64,000 nucleotides of DNA from Hyphomonadaceae bacterium BL14. Lineage in GTDB: Bacteria; Pseudomonadota; Alphaproteobacteria; Caulobacterales; Maricaulaceae. The stretch is from the NCBI GenBank assembly GCA_027627705.1, contig CP091242.1, positions 2,406,677 to 2,470,676 on the forward strand, in the 5' to 3' direction. Below, piece after piece: positions 54,212 to 64,000 of this stretch. The first letter of the stretch is position 1; the number at the start of each line of letters is the position of its first letter. The position numbers and the translations under genes were made by a program. The notes below the pieces were generated by a model. The model was given only the letters and a program-made list of their open reading frames with translations. It made no database searches and was not told the origin of the DNA.

Positions 54212-54721
54212 ATGCCAGTGCCCAAAACCGATCTCGGCGTAAAGCGCACCTGCCCTGAGACAGGCAAGAAGTTCTACGACCTGGGCAAGGACCCGATCGT
54301 ATCGCCCTTCACCGGCAAGGAATATCCGGTGTCCTATTTCGAGGAGCTGATCGCCAAGACGCCCCCGAAAAAGGCCGCCCGCCCGAAGCCTGAGCCCAAG
54401 GAAGACATTGAGGACGAGGACGAGGACGTCGAAGACGCCGTCGAGGCCGATGAGGACGAAGACGAGGCCGAAGACGACGACGCGCCCGAGCTGGACGAAG
54501 AGCCCATCGATCTGGGCGAGGACGACGAGGACGATGACGTGGCTGCCCCGGCCAAGAAAACCAAGGCCGCGCCGGTGGACGAGGATCTGGACGGCTTCTC
54601 CGAGGGCGAGGCCGACCTGGACGACGAGGATGATGACGACACCGGCATCCTTCTGGACGATGACGATGATGATCTCGACGATGTGGTCGTCGGCGATGAC
54701 GATGATGACGACGATCTCTAG
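54212..54721 (+). CDS. TIGR02300 family protein (FYDLN acid)
   Basis: 169 residues. The folded N-terminal 50 residues, GVKRTCPETGKKFYDLGKDPIVSPFTGKEYPVSYFEEL, are the family signature (FYDLN motif, here FYDLG). The rest is a disordered tail dominated by Asp and Glu with a few Lys/Pro (DEDEDDDV-type runs). Confined to alphaproteobacteria; function unknown. Divergent from aroA, an order I recall from many members of the group. AAGGAC lies 6 nt before the ATG. Confidence 0.92.
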   Translation: MPVPKTDLGVKRTCPETGKKFYDLGKDPIVSPFTGKEYPVSYFEELIAKTPPKKAARPKPEPKEDIEDEDEDVEDAVEADEDEDEAEDDDAPELDEEPIDLGEDDEDDDVAAPAKKTKAAPVDEDLDGFSEGEADLDDEDDDDTGILLDDDDDDLDDVVVGDDDDDDDL

Positions 54722-54880
54722 GGCCTGATCTTCATGGCCGTATCCGGCCCGCCCGGGGGTGCTGCACAAGGCGCTGCACAGGGCGGTGCCGGGCAGGCTT
54801 GATCGGCGTGCGGCGCGCGACTAATGTCCGCGCTCTCGATCTGGCGGGGGTCCCTCCCCGCCCGCCCTTCCGGGCGATTC

Positions 54881-54956
54881 GGGGCCATAGCTCAGTTGGT
54901 AGAGCGCTTGAATGGCATTCAAGAGGTCGGCGGTTCGATTCCGCCTGGCTCCACCA
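54881..54956 (+). tRNA. tRNA-Ala (anticodon GGC)
   Basis: Full cloverleaf of 76 nt with encoded CCA. Acceptor GGGGCCA pairs with TGGCTCC (one G-U), discriminator A. Anticodon stem CTTGA/TCAAG encloses ATGGCAT, giving anticodon GGC for alanine. T arm GGCGGTTCGATTCCGCC. Followed at once by a terminator. Confidence 0.97.
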
Positions 54957-54960
54957 GTTC

Positions 54961-54998
54961 AAAACCCCCGCAGCCAGCCGGCGCGGGGGTTTTTTGGT
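54961..54998 (+). terminator. Rho-independent terminator of tRNA-Ala
   Basis: Stem AAAACCCCCGC / GCGGGGGTTTT with an 11-nt loop that has a smaller GCC/GGC pairing, then TTGGTTTT. It starts 4 nt after the tRNA end. Confidence 0.9.
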
Positions 54999-55022
54999 TT
55001 TGGGGCTTTGCCGGGGCTCGGT

Positions 55023-55736
55023 CTATGCGGGCGCGGGCGCTCCGGCGGCGGTGTGGATTTCAGCCACCAGCGAAGACTCCAGGCCCAGGCGCGCGGCCAG
55101 CAGCTTGAGATAGGCTGCTTCAGCGGGCGTCTCGCATTCGATGGCCACCAGCGAGGCGGCGTAGATCTCAGCGGCCATCTCCGGCGTGGCGGCACCCGCG
55201 ACAACGGCATTGAGATCCAGCGGAGCGTTAAGCTCGTCAAAGACAAAGGCCTTGGCGTTAGAATCCAGTTCCATTGCCGACAGGCGTTCGAAAATGCGGG
55301 TCTTCTCGGCCGGATCGATCTTTCCGTCCGCCTTCGCCGCTGCGATCATGGCGCGCACCAGCGCCTGGCCCAGCGCCTCCTGAGCGGCGGCATCGTCCGG
55401 CGCGGGCAGGAAGGCGGTTCCGGCAGGCGCGGCCTCGTAGTCGGCGGCTGCGGGCGTTGGTACCAGGATTGCGGCACCCGATGCGGCTGCCGGCGCCGGG
55501 GCAGCAGCGTTGCGCTGGTGGTTCTGCCAGGCGTGGTAGGCCAGCCCGCCAACGGCAGCGATAGCGCCGTATTTGGCAGCCTTGCCAAGGAATTTGCGGC
55601 CCGAGCCGCCCATCAGCATCGAGGTGGCCAGGCCAGCGGCGAACCCGCCTCCGCCCGCCAGGGTGGCGTTGCGCGCGGCAGGGTCGTTTTGCAGCGCATC
55701 GACGATGCGATTGAAGTCGATCAAGGGGGTCTCCAT
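55023..55736 (-). CDS. DUF533 (TerB-like fold) membrane-associated protein
   Basis: 237 residues from ATG 55736. A glycine-rich hydrophobic segment (GGGGFAAGLATSMLMGG, then KYGAIAAVGGLAYHAWQNHQ) precedes a TerB-like helical domain beginning LVRAMIAAAKADGKIDPAEKTRIFERL, the DUF533/YebE hallmark with an acidic DGKID loop. The C-terminal half continues as helices typical of DUF533. In enterobacteria YebE is under envelope-stress (CpxR) control; the function is unknown. Converges with the tRNA-Ala terminator. Confidence 0.87.
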   Translation of the reverse strand: METPLIDFNRIVDALQNDPAARNATLAGGGGFAAGLATSMLMGGSGRKFLGKAAKYGAIAAVGGLAYHAWQNHQRNAAAPAPAAASGAAILVPTPAAADYEAAPAGTAFLPAPDDAAAQEALGQALVRAMIAAAKADGKIDPAEKTRIFERLSAMELDSNAKAFVFDELNAPLDLNAVVAGAATPEMAAEIYAASLVAIECETPAEAAYLKLLAARLGLESSLVAEIHTAAGAPAPA

Positions 55737-55881
55737 GAAGCGGCATGAGGGAGTGAGACAAGGCGCGCGGGATATGGGCAGGGCCCTGGCCAAGATCAAC
55801 ACCCGTCCGGCCTCTTGACGCCTCCCCTCGCGCGCCCCACCTTTTTATCCACTGGAAGAGGCCCTCGAGAAGGAGCGCGCC

Positions 55882-56118
55882 ATGAATGTTTCGACCGATG
55901 AAGCGACCCGCGACGATGCGCCGACGGTTTACGTCCGCGCCATTGCCGGTGCCGAGGTCATGGAGGCGGCCGCCGCCAGCGATATCCGCATCGCGGCTGA
56001 TGACACGCTCTATGCCATCCACGATGCGAGCGGTCAGCGCATGGCGGTGTTTTCCGACCGTGACGCCGCCTTCGCCGCCGCGCGCTGGCACGGGGCCGAG
56101 CCGGTGAGCGTGCACTGA
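55882..56118 (+). CDS. DUF1150 family protein
   Basis: 78 residues. After a short lead the conserved part runs TVYVRAIAGAEVME, then DDTLYAIHDASGQRMAVFSDRDAAFAAARWHGAEPVSVH; the YAIHDA-G-R-A-F-x-DR-AF-AR pattern and final PVSVH define DUF1150, an alphaproteobacterial family often next to small heat-shock protein genes, though none is here. GAAGGAG precedes the ATG. Function unknown. A terminator hairpin lies 30 bp after the stop. Confidence 0.88.
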   Translation: MNVSTDEATRDDAPTVYVRAIAGAEVMEAAAASDIRIAADDTLYAIHDASGQRMAVFSDRDAAFAAARWHGAEPVSVH

Positions 56119-56147
56119 TCAATCTGAGCTTTGCCGCCAACTGAACT

Positions 56148-56182
56148 GCGCCCCGGTCGTTCAAGGCCGGGGCGCTTTTCGT
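56148..56182. terminator. Terminator hairpin between convergent DUF1150 and Rieske genes
   Basis: Stem GCGCCCCGG / CCGGGGCGC with a 10-nt loop, followed on the plus strand by TTTTCGTTG. Serves the DUF1150 gene; the minus strand lacks a good T-run. Confidence 0.8.
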
Positions 56183-56201
56183 TGTGGCTTGAGCCGCGCC
56201 T

Positions 56202-56540
56202 TCATGCGGCGATGACCTGACCGTTCTCGACGCGTACGGGCGCGGGCGTCAGCACCGACTTGCCCGCCGGTCCGCCCACGCACGCGCCGGTCTCCAGATC
56301 AAAGCTGGCACCGTGGAACGGGCAGACGATGAAGCGGCCCTCACTCACGAGAGTTCGCCCCGACGGCAGGCAGAGCGGGCGGCCCTGATGGGGGCAGACA
56401 TTCACGAAGGCGCGCACGGTGTCTCCTGAGCGCACGATCAGGATCGGGACAGCGTCGTAGTCGGCGGGCGCGCCGCCGGGATCGGGGATGGCGTCCAGCG
56501 CCTTGAGCACCGTGCCTGGGGCCGGCAGCGTCACGCTCAC
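56202..56540 (-). CDS. Rieske (2Fe-2S) ferredoxin-like protein
   Basis: 112 residues, one Rieske domain. Cluster ligands Cys49 and His51 (NVCPHQGRP) and Cys73 and His76 (IVCPFHGASF) are in the order C-x-H ... C-x2-H. The closing DLETGACVGGPAGKSV is typical of small soluble Rieske proteins such as the ferredoxin part of dioxygenases. It would carry electrons to an unknown partner. The YciI-like gene ends 11 bp before its start on the same strand, so they form a small operon. Confidence 0.92.
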   Translation of the reverse strand: MSVTLPAPGTVLKALDAIPDPGGAPADYDAVPILIVRSGDTVRAFVNVCPHQGRPLCLPSGRTLVSEGRFIVCPFHGASFDLETGACVGGPAGKSVLTPAPVRVENGQVIAA

Positions 56541-56550
56541 GCCGATACTC

Positions 56551-56844
56551 TCACGCCAGGCCCTCGGGCGCTTTCAGCGTCCATTTGAACGGCATCCACA
56601 CCACGTCGGCGAACAGATCTGCCCGGGCGTAGGGATCGTCCTTGAGGATGGCGCGCAGCTGCTCGCCGTCCTCGGCTTCCACGATCAGCAGCGAGCCGGC
56701 GGGCTGGCCTTCTCCATCGAGCAGCGGCCCGCCCATTTTCACCGGCGAATGCGCGGCGCCCGCCCAAGCGAGATGGGCCGCGCGGTGCTCCAGGCGCACG
56801 CTCAGCGCGCCAGCTCGATCTGTGCAGGTAACGGCGAACAGCAT
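56551..56844 (-). CDS. YciI-like protein
   Basis: 97 residues from ATG 56844; the longer open frame upstream enters the divergent LysE gene. MLFAVTCTDRAGALSVRLEHRAAHLAW and the SLLIVEAEDGEQLRAILKDDPYARADLFADVVWMPFKW part match YCII-related proteins, with the conserved His20 and Asp in DDPY that form the putative active site. Some are dehalogenases, but most are uncharacterised. Paired with the Rieske gene. Confidence 0.88.
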   Translation of the reverse strand: MLFAVTCTDRAGALSVRLEHRAAHLAWAGAAHSPVKMGGPLLDGEGQPAGSLLIVEAEDGEQLRAILKDDPYARADLFADVVWMPFKWTLKAPEGLA

Positions 56845-56965
56845 GGCCAGACCCTCCGTACGGGAACGCATATCCGCTTGGTTACCGCGCGCGGCTACGC
56901 TCTGCCAAGCCCGTGCTGCGGCAGACGCTGGGCAGGGCGCGGTGCCGGCGCTAGCACTCGCGCCC

Positions 56966-57598
56966 ATGACGCTTGCCTCGCTCGCCGCCTTCGCCGGCGC
57001 CATCCTCATCCTGTTCTTCACACCGGGGCCGGGCAATCTGGCCATGGTGGCGCGCACGCTGGATGCTGGGCCCGTCCATGGCTGGGTCTATGGCGCCGGC
57101 ATCATCACCGGCGACATCATCTGGCTGACCGTGGCGGTGTTCGGGCTGGCTGCCGCCGCGGAACTGGCGTCGGGACAGCCCGCCCTGTTTCTGGCGGCGC
57201 GCCTGATCGGGGCAGCGATCCTCATCTGGTTCGCCTGGGGGGCCTTGCGCGGCTTCCTCAAGCCCAAACCCGCCGGGGCGTCCCTGCCGCGCGTCACCGG
57301 GGCGGGGCTGGCCGCGACGTATGTGGCGGGCGTGGCCATGCCGATGACGAACCCGAAGCCCATCGTCTTCTATCTGTCTTTGCTGCCGGCGTTTTTCGAC
57401 CTCAGCCGGGTGGACGCCGTCAGCTATGTGGCCATGGTGGCGATCATGCTGGCCATGTATGGCCTGACGGCGGCGGTGCATGTGGGGCTGGCCGAACGCG
57501 CGCGCGGCTGGATGGCCTCGCGCGGGGTCAAGCGCTGGGCGGATCTCGTCACGGCGGTGATCCTGGCGGGTGTGGCGGTGCTGCTTCTGGCGGGCTGA
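56966..57598 (+). CDS. LysE/RhtB family amino acid exporter
   Basis: 210 residues from ATG 56966. Six helices as in LysE/RhtB proteins; the signature FTPGPGNLAMVARTLDAGPVHGWVYGAGIITGD is at residues 18-50 and MPMTNPKPIVFYLSLLPAFFD marks the middle. These export neutral or basic amino acids or homoserine lactones. Substrate unknown. The gene is divergent from the YciI-like gene with about 120 bp between starts and lies 67 bp upstream of gyrB. Confidence 0.88.
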   Translation: MTLASLAAFAGAILILFFTPGPGNLAMVARTLDAGPVHGWVYGAGIITGDIIWLTVAVFGLAAAAELASGQPALFLAARLIGAAILIWFAWGALRGFLKPKPAGASLPRVTGAGLAATYVAGVAMPMTNPKPIVFYLSLLPAFFDLSRVDAVSYVAMVAIMLAMYGLTAAVHVGLAERARGWMASRGVKRWADLVTAVILAGVAVLLLAG

Positions 57599-57656
57599 AG
57601 CCCTCGCGTGCGTGCGCGCGCAAAACCGGTTACCAAAGCGTAGCAAAAGCCTTTAA

Positions 57657-60068
<2,412 letters not shown>

Positions 60069-60112
60069 GGGGGGCTCTCCACGCCTGAACCCCAGGAGTT
60101 GAGTTGCGCCCC

Positions 60113-60145
60113 ATTTTTCCTCCCGCGCTTGCGGGGGGAGGAAAA
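60113..60145. repeat. Hairpin unit A after gyrB
   Basis: TTTTCCTCCCGC and GCGGGGGGAGGAAAA around loop GCTT, with extra G residues in the right arm. No T-run follows, so it is not a standard terminator, though it could end gyrB transcripts. Confidence 0.65.
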
Positions 60146-60178
60146 GACTGCACCCCCGTACTCATATCGGCACTCCCT

Positions 60179-60295
60179 GTTTTCCCGGAATTTGCGAAGC
60201 AAATATCCGGGACCCATCCCGACACTTTTGAGCTGCCTCGATGGTGGAGAGAGTAGGTGGATGGGTCCCGGGTCGGCTGCGCCGCCCGGGAAAAC
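60179..60295. repeat. Palindromic unit B: nested stem with two inner hairpins
   Basis: Outer arms GTTTTCCCGG (60179-60188) and CCGGGAAAAC (60286-60295) are exact; inner arms CCGGGACCCATCC (60207-60219) and GGATGGGTCCCGG (60259-60271) are also exact, 13 bp. Each side also folds by itself (TTTGC-GAA-GCAAA on the left, GGC-TGC-GCC on the right). Same plan as REP-pair (BIME-like) elements. Confidence 0.85.
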
Positions 60296-60356
60296 AAGTA
60301 GGTTTGCTTGATCCACACACGCCCCAAACCCGATGCGGAGTCTTCCGCAAGGCGCA

Positions 60357-60443
60357 TCCGGCGCGTCAAGGCTGACCGGGCTTGGCCCGGTCACTGCTGA
60401 GCGGTGCCCCGGATTAAATCCGGGGCGGCCTTGACCCGCCGGA
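60357..60443. repeat. Palindromic unit C: outer stem enclosing two perfect hairpins
   Basis: Outer arms TCCGGCG-x-GTCAAGGC (60357-60372) and GCCTTGAC-x-CGCCGGA (60428-60443). Inside are GACCGGGC-TTG-GCCCGGTC (60374-60392) and GCCCCGGATT-A-AATCCGGGGC (60406-60426), both exact. The set folds into a cruciform. Confidence 0.85.
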
Positions 60444-60498
60444 GCGCTTGCGAAAATCGGCGGCTGTGAGGTCAGGGGGAGAATTGGCGACGCGCTGG

Positions 60499-60657
60499 CT
60501 TCCCCTCCCCTTGATGGGGAGGGTCCGGCGCGCAGCGCCGGGGGGGTGGGGTGATGGTGGAGCGCCTCGGAAGATTCTAAGTGGCCGCCAGAGGGCGGCG
60601 CCCCCACCCGGCTTCGCTTACGCTCAGCCACCCTCCTTACTTCTGGGGAGGGGAAAG
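60499..60657. repeat. Palindromic unit D: 160-bp inverted repeat with several inner hairpins
   Basis: Outer arms TTCCCCTCCCC (60500-60510) and GGGGAGGGGAA (60645-60655) are exact. Nested pairs: CCCTCCCC-TTGAT-GGGGAGGG (60503-60523), CCGGCGC-GCA-GCGCCGG (60525-60541), and GGGTGGGG (about 60545) with CCCCACCC (60602-60609). Alternative folds compete. Confidence 0.85.
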
Positions 60658-60661
60658 TCCC

Positions 60662-61714
60662 CTACCCCTCCATCGCCCCCCACACCGCCCGCGCCAGCGC
60701 ATCCAGACTCTCCCCATCCAGCCTGTGCGCCTCGAACCGCCCGCGCACGGCGGGCTCGAACCGGGCGCGCTGGCGGGCGTAGCGGGGGTCGTAATGCTCG
60801 GCCATCAGGCTGGCGGCGAGGGCTTCCAGCGCGCCGCCGGCGGCGAGGGTGCGCCAGTCTTCAATCAGCGCCCGGGCGTGGAAGGGCTGGAGGCGTTCGA
60901 TGAGGGCGGCGAGGCGCTGCGGGTCCTCGGCGATATCGCCATAGGCGGCGGCGAGATAGGCGGCGCGGGCCTCCAACGGGGCGGAGATGACCAGGCGCGG
61001 CGCGTCGGCCATGGCGGTCCACAGGGCCGGGGGCAGGATGCGCGCGCCGATCTTGCTGGATTCAGCCTCCACCAGGACCGGCCGGGCCGGGTCCAGGGCG
61101 TCGATCTGTGCGGCCAGCTGGCTTTCAAACGCCTTCTGGCTGGGCTGGGGCGCGGTGAGGGCACCGAACAGCGAGCCGCGATGGCCCGCCAGGCCTTCCA
61201 GGTCCAGCACCTGCCCGCCCAGCGCCTGCACCCGCGCCAACACCGCCGTCTTGGCCGCGCCGGTATCGCCGTCCAGAAGGATCACCCGGGCCGGGAAAGG
61301 GGCGTCATAGACGCGCTGGCGCACGGCCCGGCGATAGCGCTGATACCCGCCATCCAGCACGCTGACCCGCCAGCCGATCTCGGCCAATATCGTGGCGAAG
61401 GCGCGCGAGCGCTGGCCGCCGCGCCAGCAATAGACCAGTGGACGCCAGCCGCCGGGCCGGTCGTGCAGGATGGTTTCGATATGACGGGCCGTGTTGCGCG
61501 CCACCAGCGCCGCGCCGATCTTGCGCGCCAGAAACGGGTCCTCCTGAACATAGATCGTGCCCACCCGCGCCCGCTCGGCATCGTCGAGCACCGGCAGGCT
61601 CTGGGCGCCGGGCATGTGGTCCTGCGCATACTCGCCCGGCGAGCGCACATCGATGATCTCGTCACAGCCCAGCGCTCTGAAGTCGCCGAGCGTCTCCGGC
61701 GCGACACGGGTCAC
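60662..61714 (-). CDS. mnmH: tRNA 2-selenouridine synthase / geranyltransferase MnmH (SelU)
   Basis: 350 residues. N-terminal rhodanese domain with DVRSPGEYAQDHMPGA and the catalytic Cys96 in VYCWRGGQRS; then a P-loop domain with Walker A-like GDTGAAKT (149-156) and LDLEGLAGHRGSLFG. MnmH turns 2-thiouridine 34 into 2-selenouridine, via a geranylated intermediate, using selenophosphate from SelD. selD is not in the window. Its start overlaps the folP stop by 4 bp. Together with mnmC this suggests mnm5se2U34 is made. Confidence 0.93.
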   Translation of the reverse strand: MTRVAPETLGDFRALGCDEIIDVRSPGEYAQDHMPGAQSLPVLDDAERARVGTIYVQEDPFLARKIGAALVARNTARHIETILHDRPGGWRPLVYCWRGGQRSRAFATILAEIGWRVSVLDGGYQRYRRAVRQRVYDAPFPARVILLDGDTGAAKTAVLARVQALGGQVLDLEGLAGHRGSLFGALTAPQPSQKAFESQLAAQIDALDPARPVLVEAESSKIGARILPPALWTAMADAPRLVISAPLEARAAYLAAAYGDIAEDPQRLAALIERLQPFHARALIEDWRTLAAGGALEALAASLMAEHYDPRYARQRARFEPAVRGRFEAHRLDGESLDALARAVWGAMEG

Positions 61715-62547
61715 AGCCGCGCATCCAGGATCGCGGCCTGAACCTCCAGCGCCTGGACGGTCTCGCGCACATCATGGACGCGCACCATGGCCACCCCGGC
61801 GCGCGCGGCATACAGCGCCACGGCCAGCGATCCGCCGAGCCGGTCCGACGCTTCGGCCGCGGACGGGTCGATCCCGGCGATGAAGCGCTTGCGCGAGGCG
61901 CCCAGAAGGATGGGGAAGCCGAGCCCGGCAAAGTGCTCCAGCGCGCCCAGCAGGGCGAGATTATGCGCCAGCGTCTTGCCGAACCCGATGCCGGGATCGA
62001 GCAAAATGTGCTCGCGCGCCACGCCCGCCGCCATGGCCGCGCCGGCGCGCTGGCCCAGAAACCGCGCCACATCGGTGACCACGTCATCATAGCGCGGCGC
62101 ATCCTGCATGGTGCGCGGCTCGCCGCGCATATGCATCAGGCAGACCGGGCACCCCAGCCCTGCCGCCATCTCTGGCGCGCCGTCCGTGCGCAGCGCGCTG
62201 ACATCATTCCACAAGGACGCGCCCGCCCCGATGGCCGCACCGGCAACGCCGGGCTTGAGCGTATCAATGGAGATCAGGGTTTCGGGCCGGGCGGCGCGGA
62301 TCGCCTCGATGACGGGCAGGACCCGGTCCATCTCCTCGGTCTCGCTGACCGGATCGGCGCCCGGCCGCGTGCTCTCGCCGCCGATATCCAGCCAGTCGGC
62401 ACCCTGGTCGAGCAGGGTCAGGGCGTGATCGCGCGCGGTGCCCAGCGACACGAAGCGCCCGCCATCGGAAAAACTGTCCGGCGTCACATTGACCACGCCC
62501 ATCACCAATGGGCGGCCACGCGACAGGGGAGCGAACGGGGTGAACAT
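61711..62547 (-). CDS. folP: Dihydropteroate synthase
   Basis: About 278 residues from ATG 62547; an in-frame start at 62583 would sit beside the terminator of ftsH. Motifs: VMGVVNVTPDSFSDGG, GADWLDIGGESTRPGADPVSETEE, ISIDTLKPGVAGAAIGAGASLWNDVSAL, CLMHMRGEPRTMQ, LLDPGIGFGKTLAHNLALL and LLGASRKRFIAGI; all pterin- and phosphate-binding blocks are there. Joins p-aminobenzoate to dihydropterin pyrophosphate in folate synthesis; target of sulfonamides. ftsH lies directly upstream, as often in proteobacteria. Confidence 0.94.
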   Translation of the reverse strand: MFTPFAPLSRGRPLVMGVVNVTPDSFSDGGRFVSLGTARDHALTLLDQGADWLDIGGESTRPGADPVSETEEMDRVLPVIEAIRAARPETLISIDTLKPGVAGAAIGAGASLWNDVSALRTDGAPEMAAGLGCPVCLMHMRGEPRTMQDAPRYDDVVTDVARFLGQRAGAAMAAGVAREHILLDPGIGFGKTLAHNLALLGALEHFAGLGFPILLGASRKRFIAGIDPSAAEASDRLGGSLAVALYAARAGVAMVRVHDVRETVQALEVQAAILDARL

Positions 62548-62585
62548 GCGTGTGTTTGAAGCGCGGTCAGGGCCATGTGGCAATG

Positions 62586-62618
62586 AAAAAGGCCCGCGCC
62601 GTGCGGGGCGCGGGCCTT
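62586..62618 (-). terminator. Terminator between ftsH and folP
   Basis: On the minus strand AAGGCCCGCGCC, 6-nt loop, GGCGCGGGCCTT, then TTTC. Perfect 12-bp stem starting 23 bp after the ftsH stop. It would limit read-through to folP. Confidence 0.9.
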
Positions 62619-62640
62619 GTGAAGTGGACGTCGCCGCGCC

Positions 62641-64000
62641 TCAGGCGATGCCGGGCCTGGGGCCCAGCCCGCCGGGGGCGGTGACGTCGTCCTCGTCATC
62701 GGCGACTTCCGGCACCGCGCCCGAAGGCGGCTCGCTGGCGTCGGACTTGGGCGGCACGGTCGTGTCGCGTACCGGCGGTTCACCCTTGAGCAGATTGGTG
62801 ATCTCCGCCCCGGTCAGGGTTTCGAACTCCAGAAGGCCCTGGGCCAGGCGCTCCCAGTCCTCGCGCTTGTCCTCAAGGATCTGCACCGCGCGGGCATAGG
62901 CATCCTCGATGAGGCGCCGGACCTCTTCCTCGATCACCCGCTTGGTCTCGGCCGAGACCGAGAAGCCGCCGGTTTGCCCGGTATAGCCTTCATGGGCTTC
63001 GGAATAGTCGATATTGCCGATCTTCTCCGACATGCCCCAGCGCAGCACCATGGCGCGGGCCAGCGCGCTGGCCTGCTGGATATCGCCCGCCGGCCCGTTG
63101 GACACATGTTCGGCCCCGTATTTCAGAACCTCGGCGGCTTTGCCGGCCATGGTCATGGCCAGCTTCTGCTCGCACTCGTCCTTGTGCCAGTTGAGGCGGT
63201 CCATCTCGGGCAGGGACACCACCATGCCCAGCGCGCCGCCGCGCGGGATGATCGTGGCCTTGTAGACCGGATCGCACATGGGCAGGTTCAGGCCGACAAT
63301 GGCGTGACCGGCCTCGTGATAGGCGGTCTTTTCCTTCTGGTCGTCGGTGAGCACCATGGAGCGGCGCTCCGGGCCCATCATGACCTTGTCCTTGGCGTCT
63401 TCCAGCTCGGCCATGCCCACCACGCGCTTGTTGCGCCGGGCCGCCAGCAGAGCGGCCTCGTTGACCAGATTGGCGAGATCGGCACCGGAAAAGCCCGGCG
63501 TGCCGCGCGCAATGGTCTTGGCATCCACATCGCCGGCCAGCGGCACTTCGCGCATGTGCACTTTCAGGATTTTCTCGCGCCCGGTTACGTCCGGATTGGG
63601 CACGTGGACCTGACGGTCGAAACGGCCCGGACGCAGCAGCGCCTTGTCCAGCACGTCGGCCCGGTTGGTCGCGGCGATGATGATGATGCCTTCATTGGCC
63701 TCGAACCCGTCCATCTCGACCAGCAGCTGGTTCAAGGTCTGTTCGCGCTCGTCATTGCCGCCGCCCATGCCGCCGCCGCGCGCCCGGCCCACAGCGTCGA
63801 TCTCGTCGATGAAGATGATGCAAGGGGCGTTTTTCTTGGCCTGCTCGAACATGTCGCGCACGCGCGATGCGCCGACGCCGACAAACATCTCCACGAAATC
63901 CGAGCCGGAAATGGTGAAGAAGGGCACGCCGGCTTCGCCCGCGACAGCGCGCGCGATCAGCGTCTTGCCGGTGCCCGGAGGGCCGACCAGCAGCGCGCCT
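62641..64000 (-). CDS. ftsH: ATP-dependent zinc metalloprotease FtsH (N-terminal part outside the window)
   Basis: The frame is open to the window end, so the start is missing; 452 residues are seen. They include Walker A (GPPGTGKT, at 63960-63990), Walker B ([11 protein letters not shown]), SRH arginines in [23 protein letters not shown], and the zinc site HEAGH ([11 protein letters not shown]). A 60-residue Pro/Asp/Glu-rich tail ends the protein. FtsH degrades misfolded membrane proteins and specific regulators such as LpxC or RpoH. The membrane helices lie upstream. Confidence 0.97.
   Translation of the reverse strand, partial: GALLVGPPGTGKTLIARAVAGEAGVPFFTISGSDFVEMFVGVGASRVRDMFEQAKKNAPCIIFIDEIDAVGRARGGGMGGGNDEREQTLNQLLVEMDGFEANEGIIIIAATNRADVLDKALLRPGRFDRQVHVPNPDVTGREKILKVHMREVPLAGDVDAKTIARGTPGFSGADLANLVNEAALLAARRNKRVVGMAELEDAKDKVMMGPERRSMVLTDDQKEKTAYHEAGHAIVGLNLPMCDPVYKATIIPRGGALGMVVSLPEMDRLNWHKDECEQKLAMTMAGKAAEVLKYGAEHVSNGPAGDIQQASALARAMVLRWGMSEKIGNIDYSEAHEGYTGQTGGFSVSAETKRVIEEEVRRLIEDAYARAVQILEDKREDWERLAQGLLEFETLTGAEITNLLKGEPPVRDTTVPPKSDASEPPSGAVPEVADDEDDVTAPGGLGPRPGIA

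Larger units (their letters stand above)
60069..60661. other. 593-bp gene-free palindrome mosaic between gyrB and mnmH
   Basis: No frame has coding character. The block has at least four separate inverted-repeat units in a row (listed separately). It is convergent, lying between the gyrB stop and the mnmH stop, which is a usual place for intergenic palindromic repeats to settle. Confidence 0.8.

Noticed and set aside
60069-60661. CRISPR array in the repeat-rich gap
   Set aside because: No evenly spaced direct repeats with unique spacers; the repeats are inverted and nested.

Overview
The window is a high-GC, gene-dense bacterial chromosome segment with 57 protein-coding genes called (two cut by the window edges) and two tRNA genes. 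The gene content points to an alphaproteobacterium close to Caulobacterales/Maricaulales (Hyphomonadaceae/Maricaulaceae type). Evidence for this is a DivL-type kinase carrying tyrosine in place of the phospho-acceptor histidine, a CpdR receiver protein, the alphaproteobacterial families TIGR02300 (FYDLN acid), TIGR02302 (DUF4175), DUF1150, DUF2125 and DUF6746-like, the order ftsE-ftsX-DUF218-plsC-DUF2125, and large TonB-dependent receptors. The genus is inference; no rRNA is present to fix it. There is no phage, transposon, CRISPR array or classical defence island. Most of the window is core chromosome.

Layout. 1-7.8 kb: tail of a serine hydrolase, a HIG1-like membrane protein, TetR regulator, EamA exporter, PutP-type symporter, an ABC exporter, and a LON-domain/Trm112-like/DUF971 run. 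7.8-13.2 kb: a TadG-like pilus protein, MltB transglycosylase, MFS exporter and an unrecognised HEAT-like exported protein. 13.5-19.9 kb: an overlapping ATP-grasp/class I amidotransferase pair, MotA, MnmC, a WecG/TagA-type glycosyltransferase, a thioesterase and tRNA-Val(GAC). 20-31 kb: a 1032-residue TonB receptor with a strong terminator, cpdR divergent from an N-formylglutamate amidohydrolase, an XRE regulator with hisN, a NifU-type protein, and an iron-uptake operon (siderophore receptor, PepSY membrane protein, small exported protein) behind a consensus promoter whose -10 and Shine-Dalgarno are covered by a 13-bp inverted repeat.

31-43 kb: nitroreductase, mtaB-ftsY, a non-flagellar MotA/MotB-like pair with a long coiled coil, rpmE with a structured leader, a UbiH-type hydroxylase and the ftsEX cluster. 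43-54 kb: a trypsin-like protease with three Cys-rich repeats, divL, a TonB-domain lipoprotein, a chemoreceptor, the TIGR02302 protein, a stand-alone receiver and aroA. 54-64 kb: TIGR02300, tRNA-Ala(GGC), DUF533, DUF1150, Rieske/YciI, LysE exporter, gyrB, a 593-bp gene-free block built of nested palindromes, mnmH, folP and the C-terminal part of ftsH.

Themes that tie genes together: CtrA-pathway control (divL, cpdR, a CtrA-like box at the rpmE promoter), wobble-uridine and A37 tRNA modification (mnmC, mnmH, mtaB), cell division and envelope remodelling (ftsEX, mltB, motor-like pair, ftsY, ftsH), and metal/nutrient uptake through TonB receptors. I found no clear-cut new multi-gene system. The best candidates for undescribed biology are the palindrome mosaic after gyrB, the iron-operon operator, the rpmE leader, the ATP-grasp/amidotransferase pair and the TonB-domain lipoprotein.
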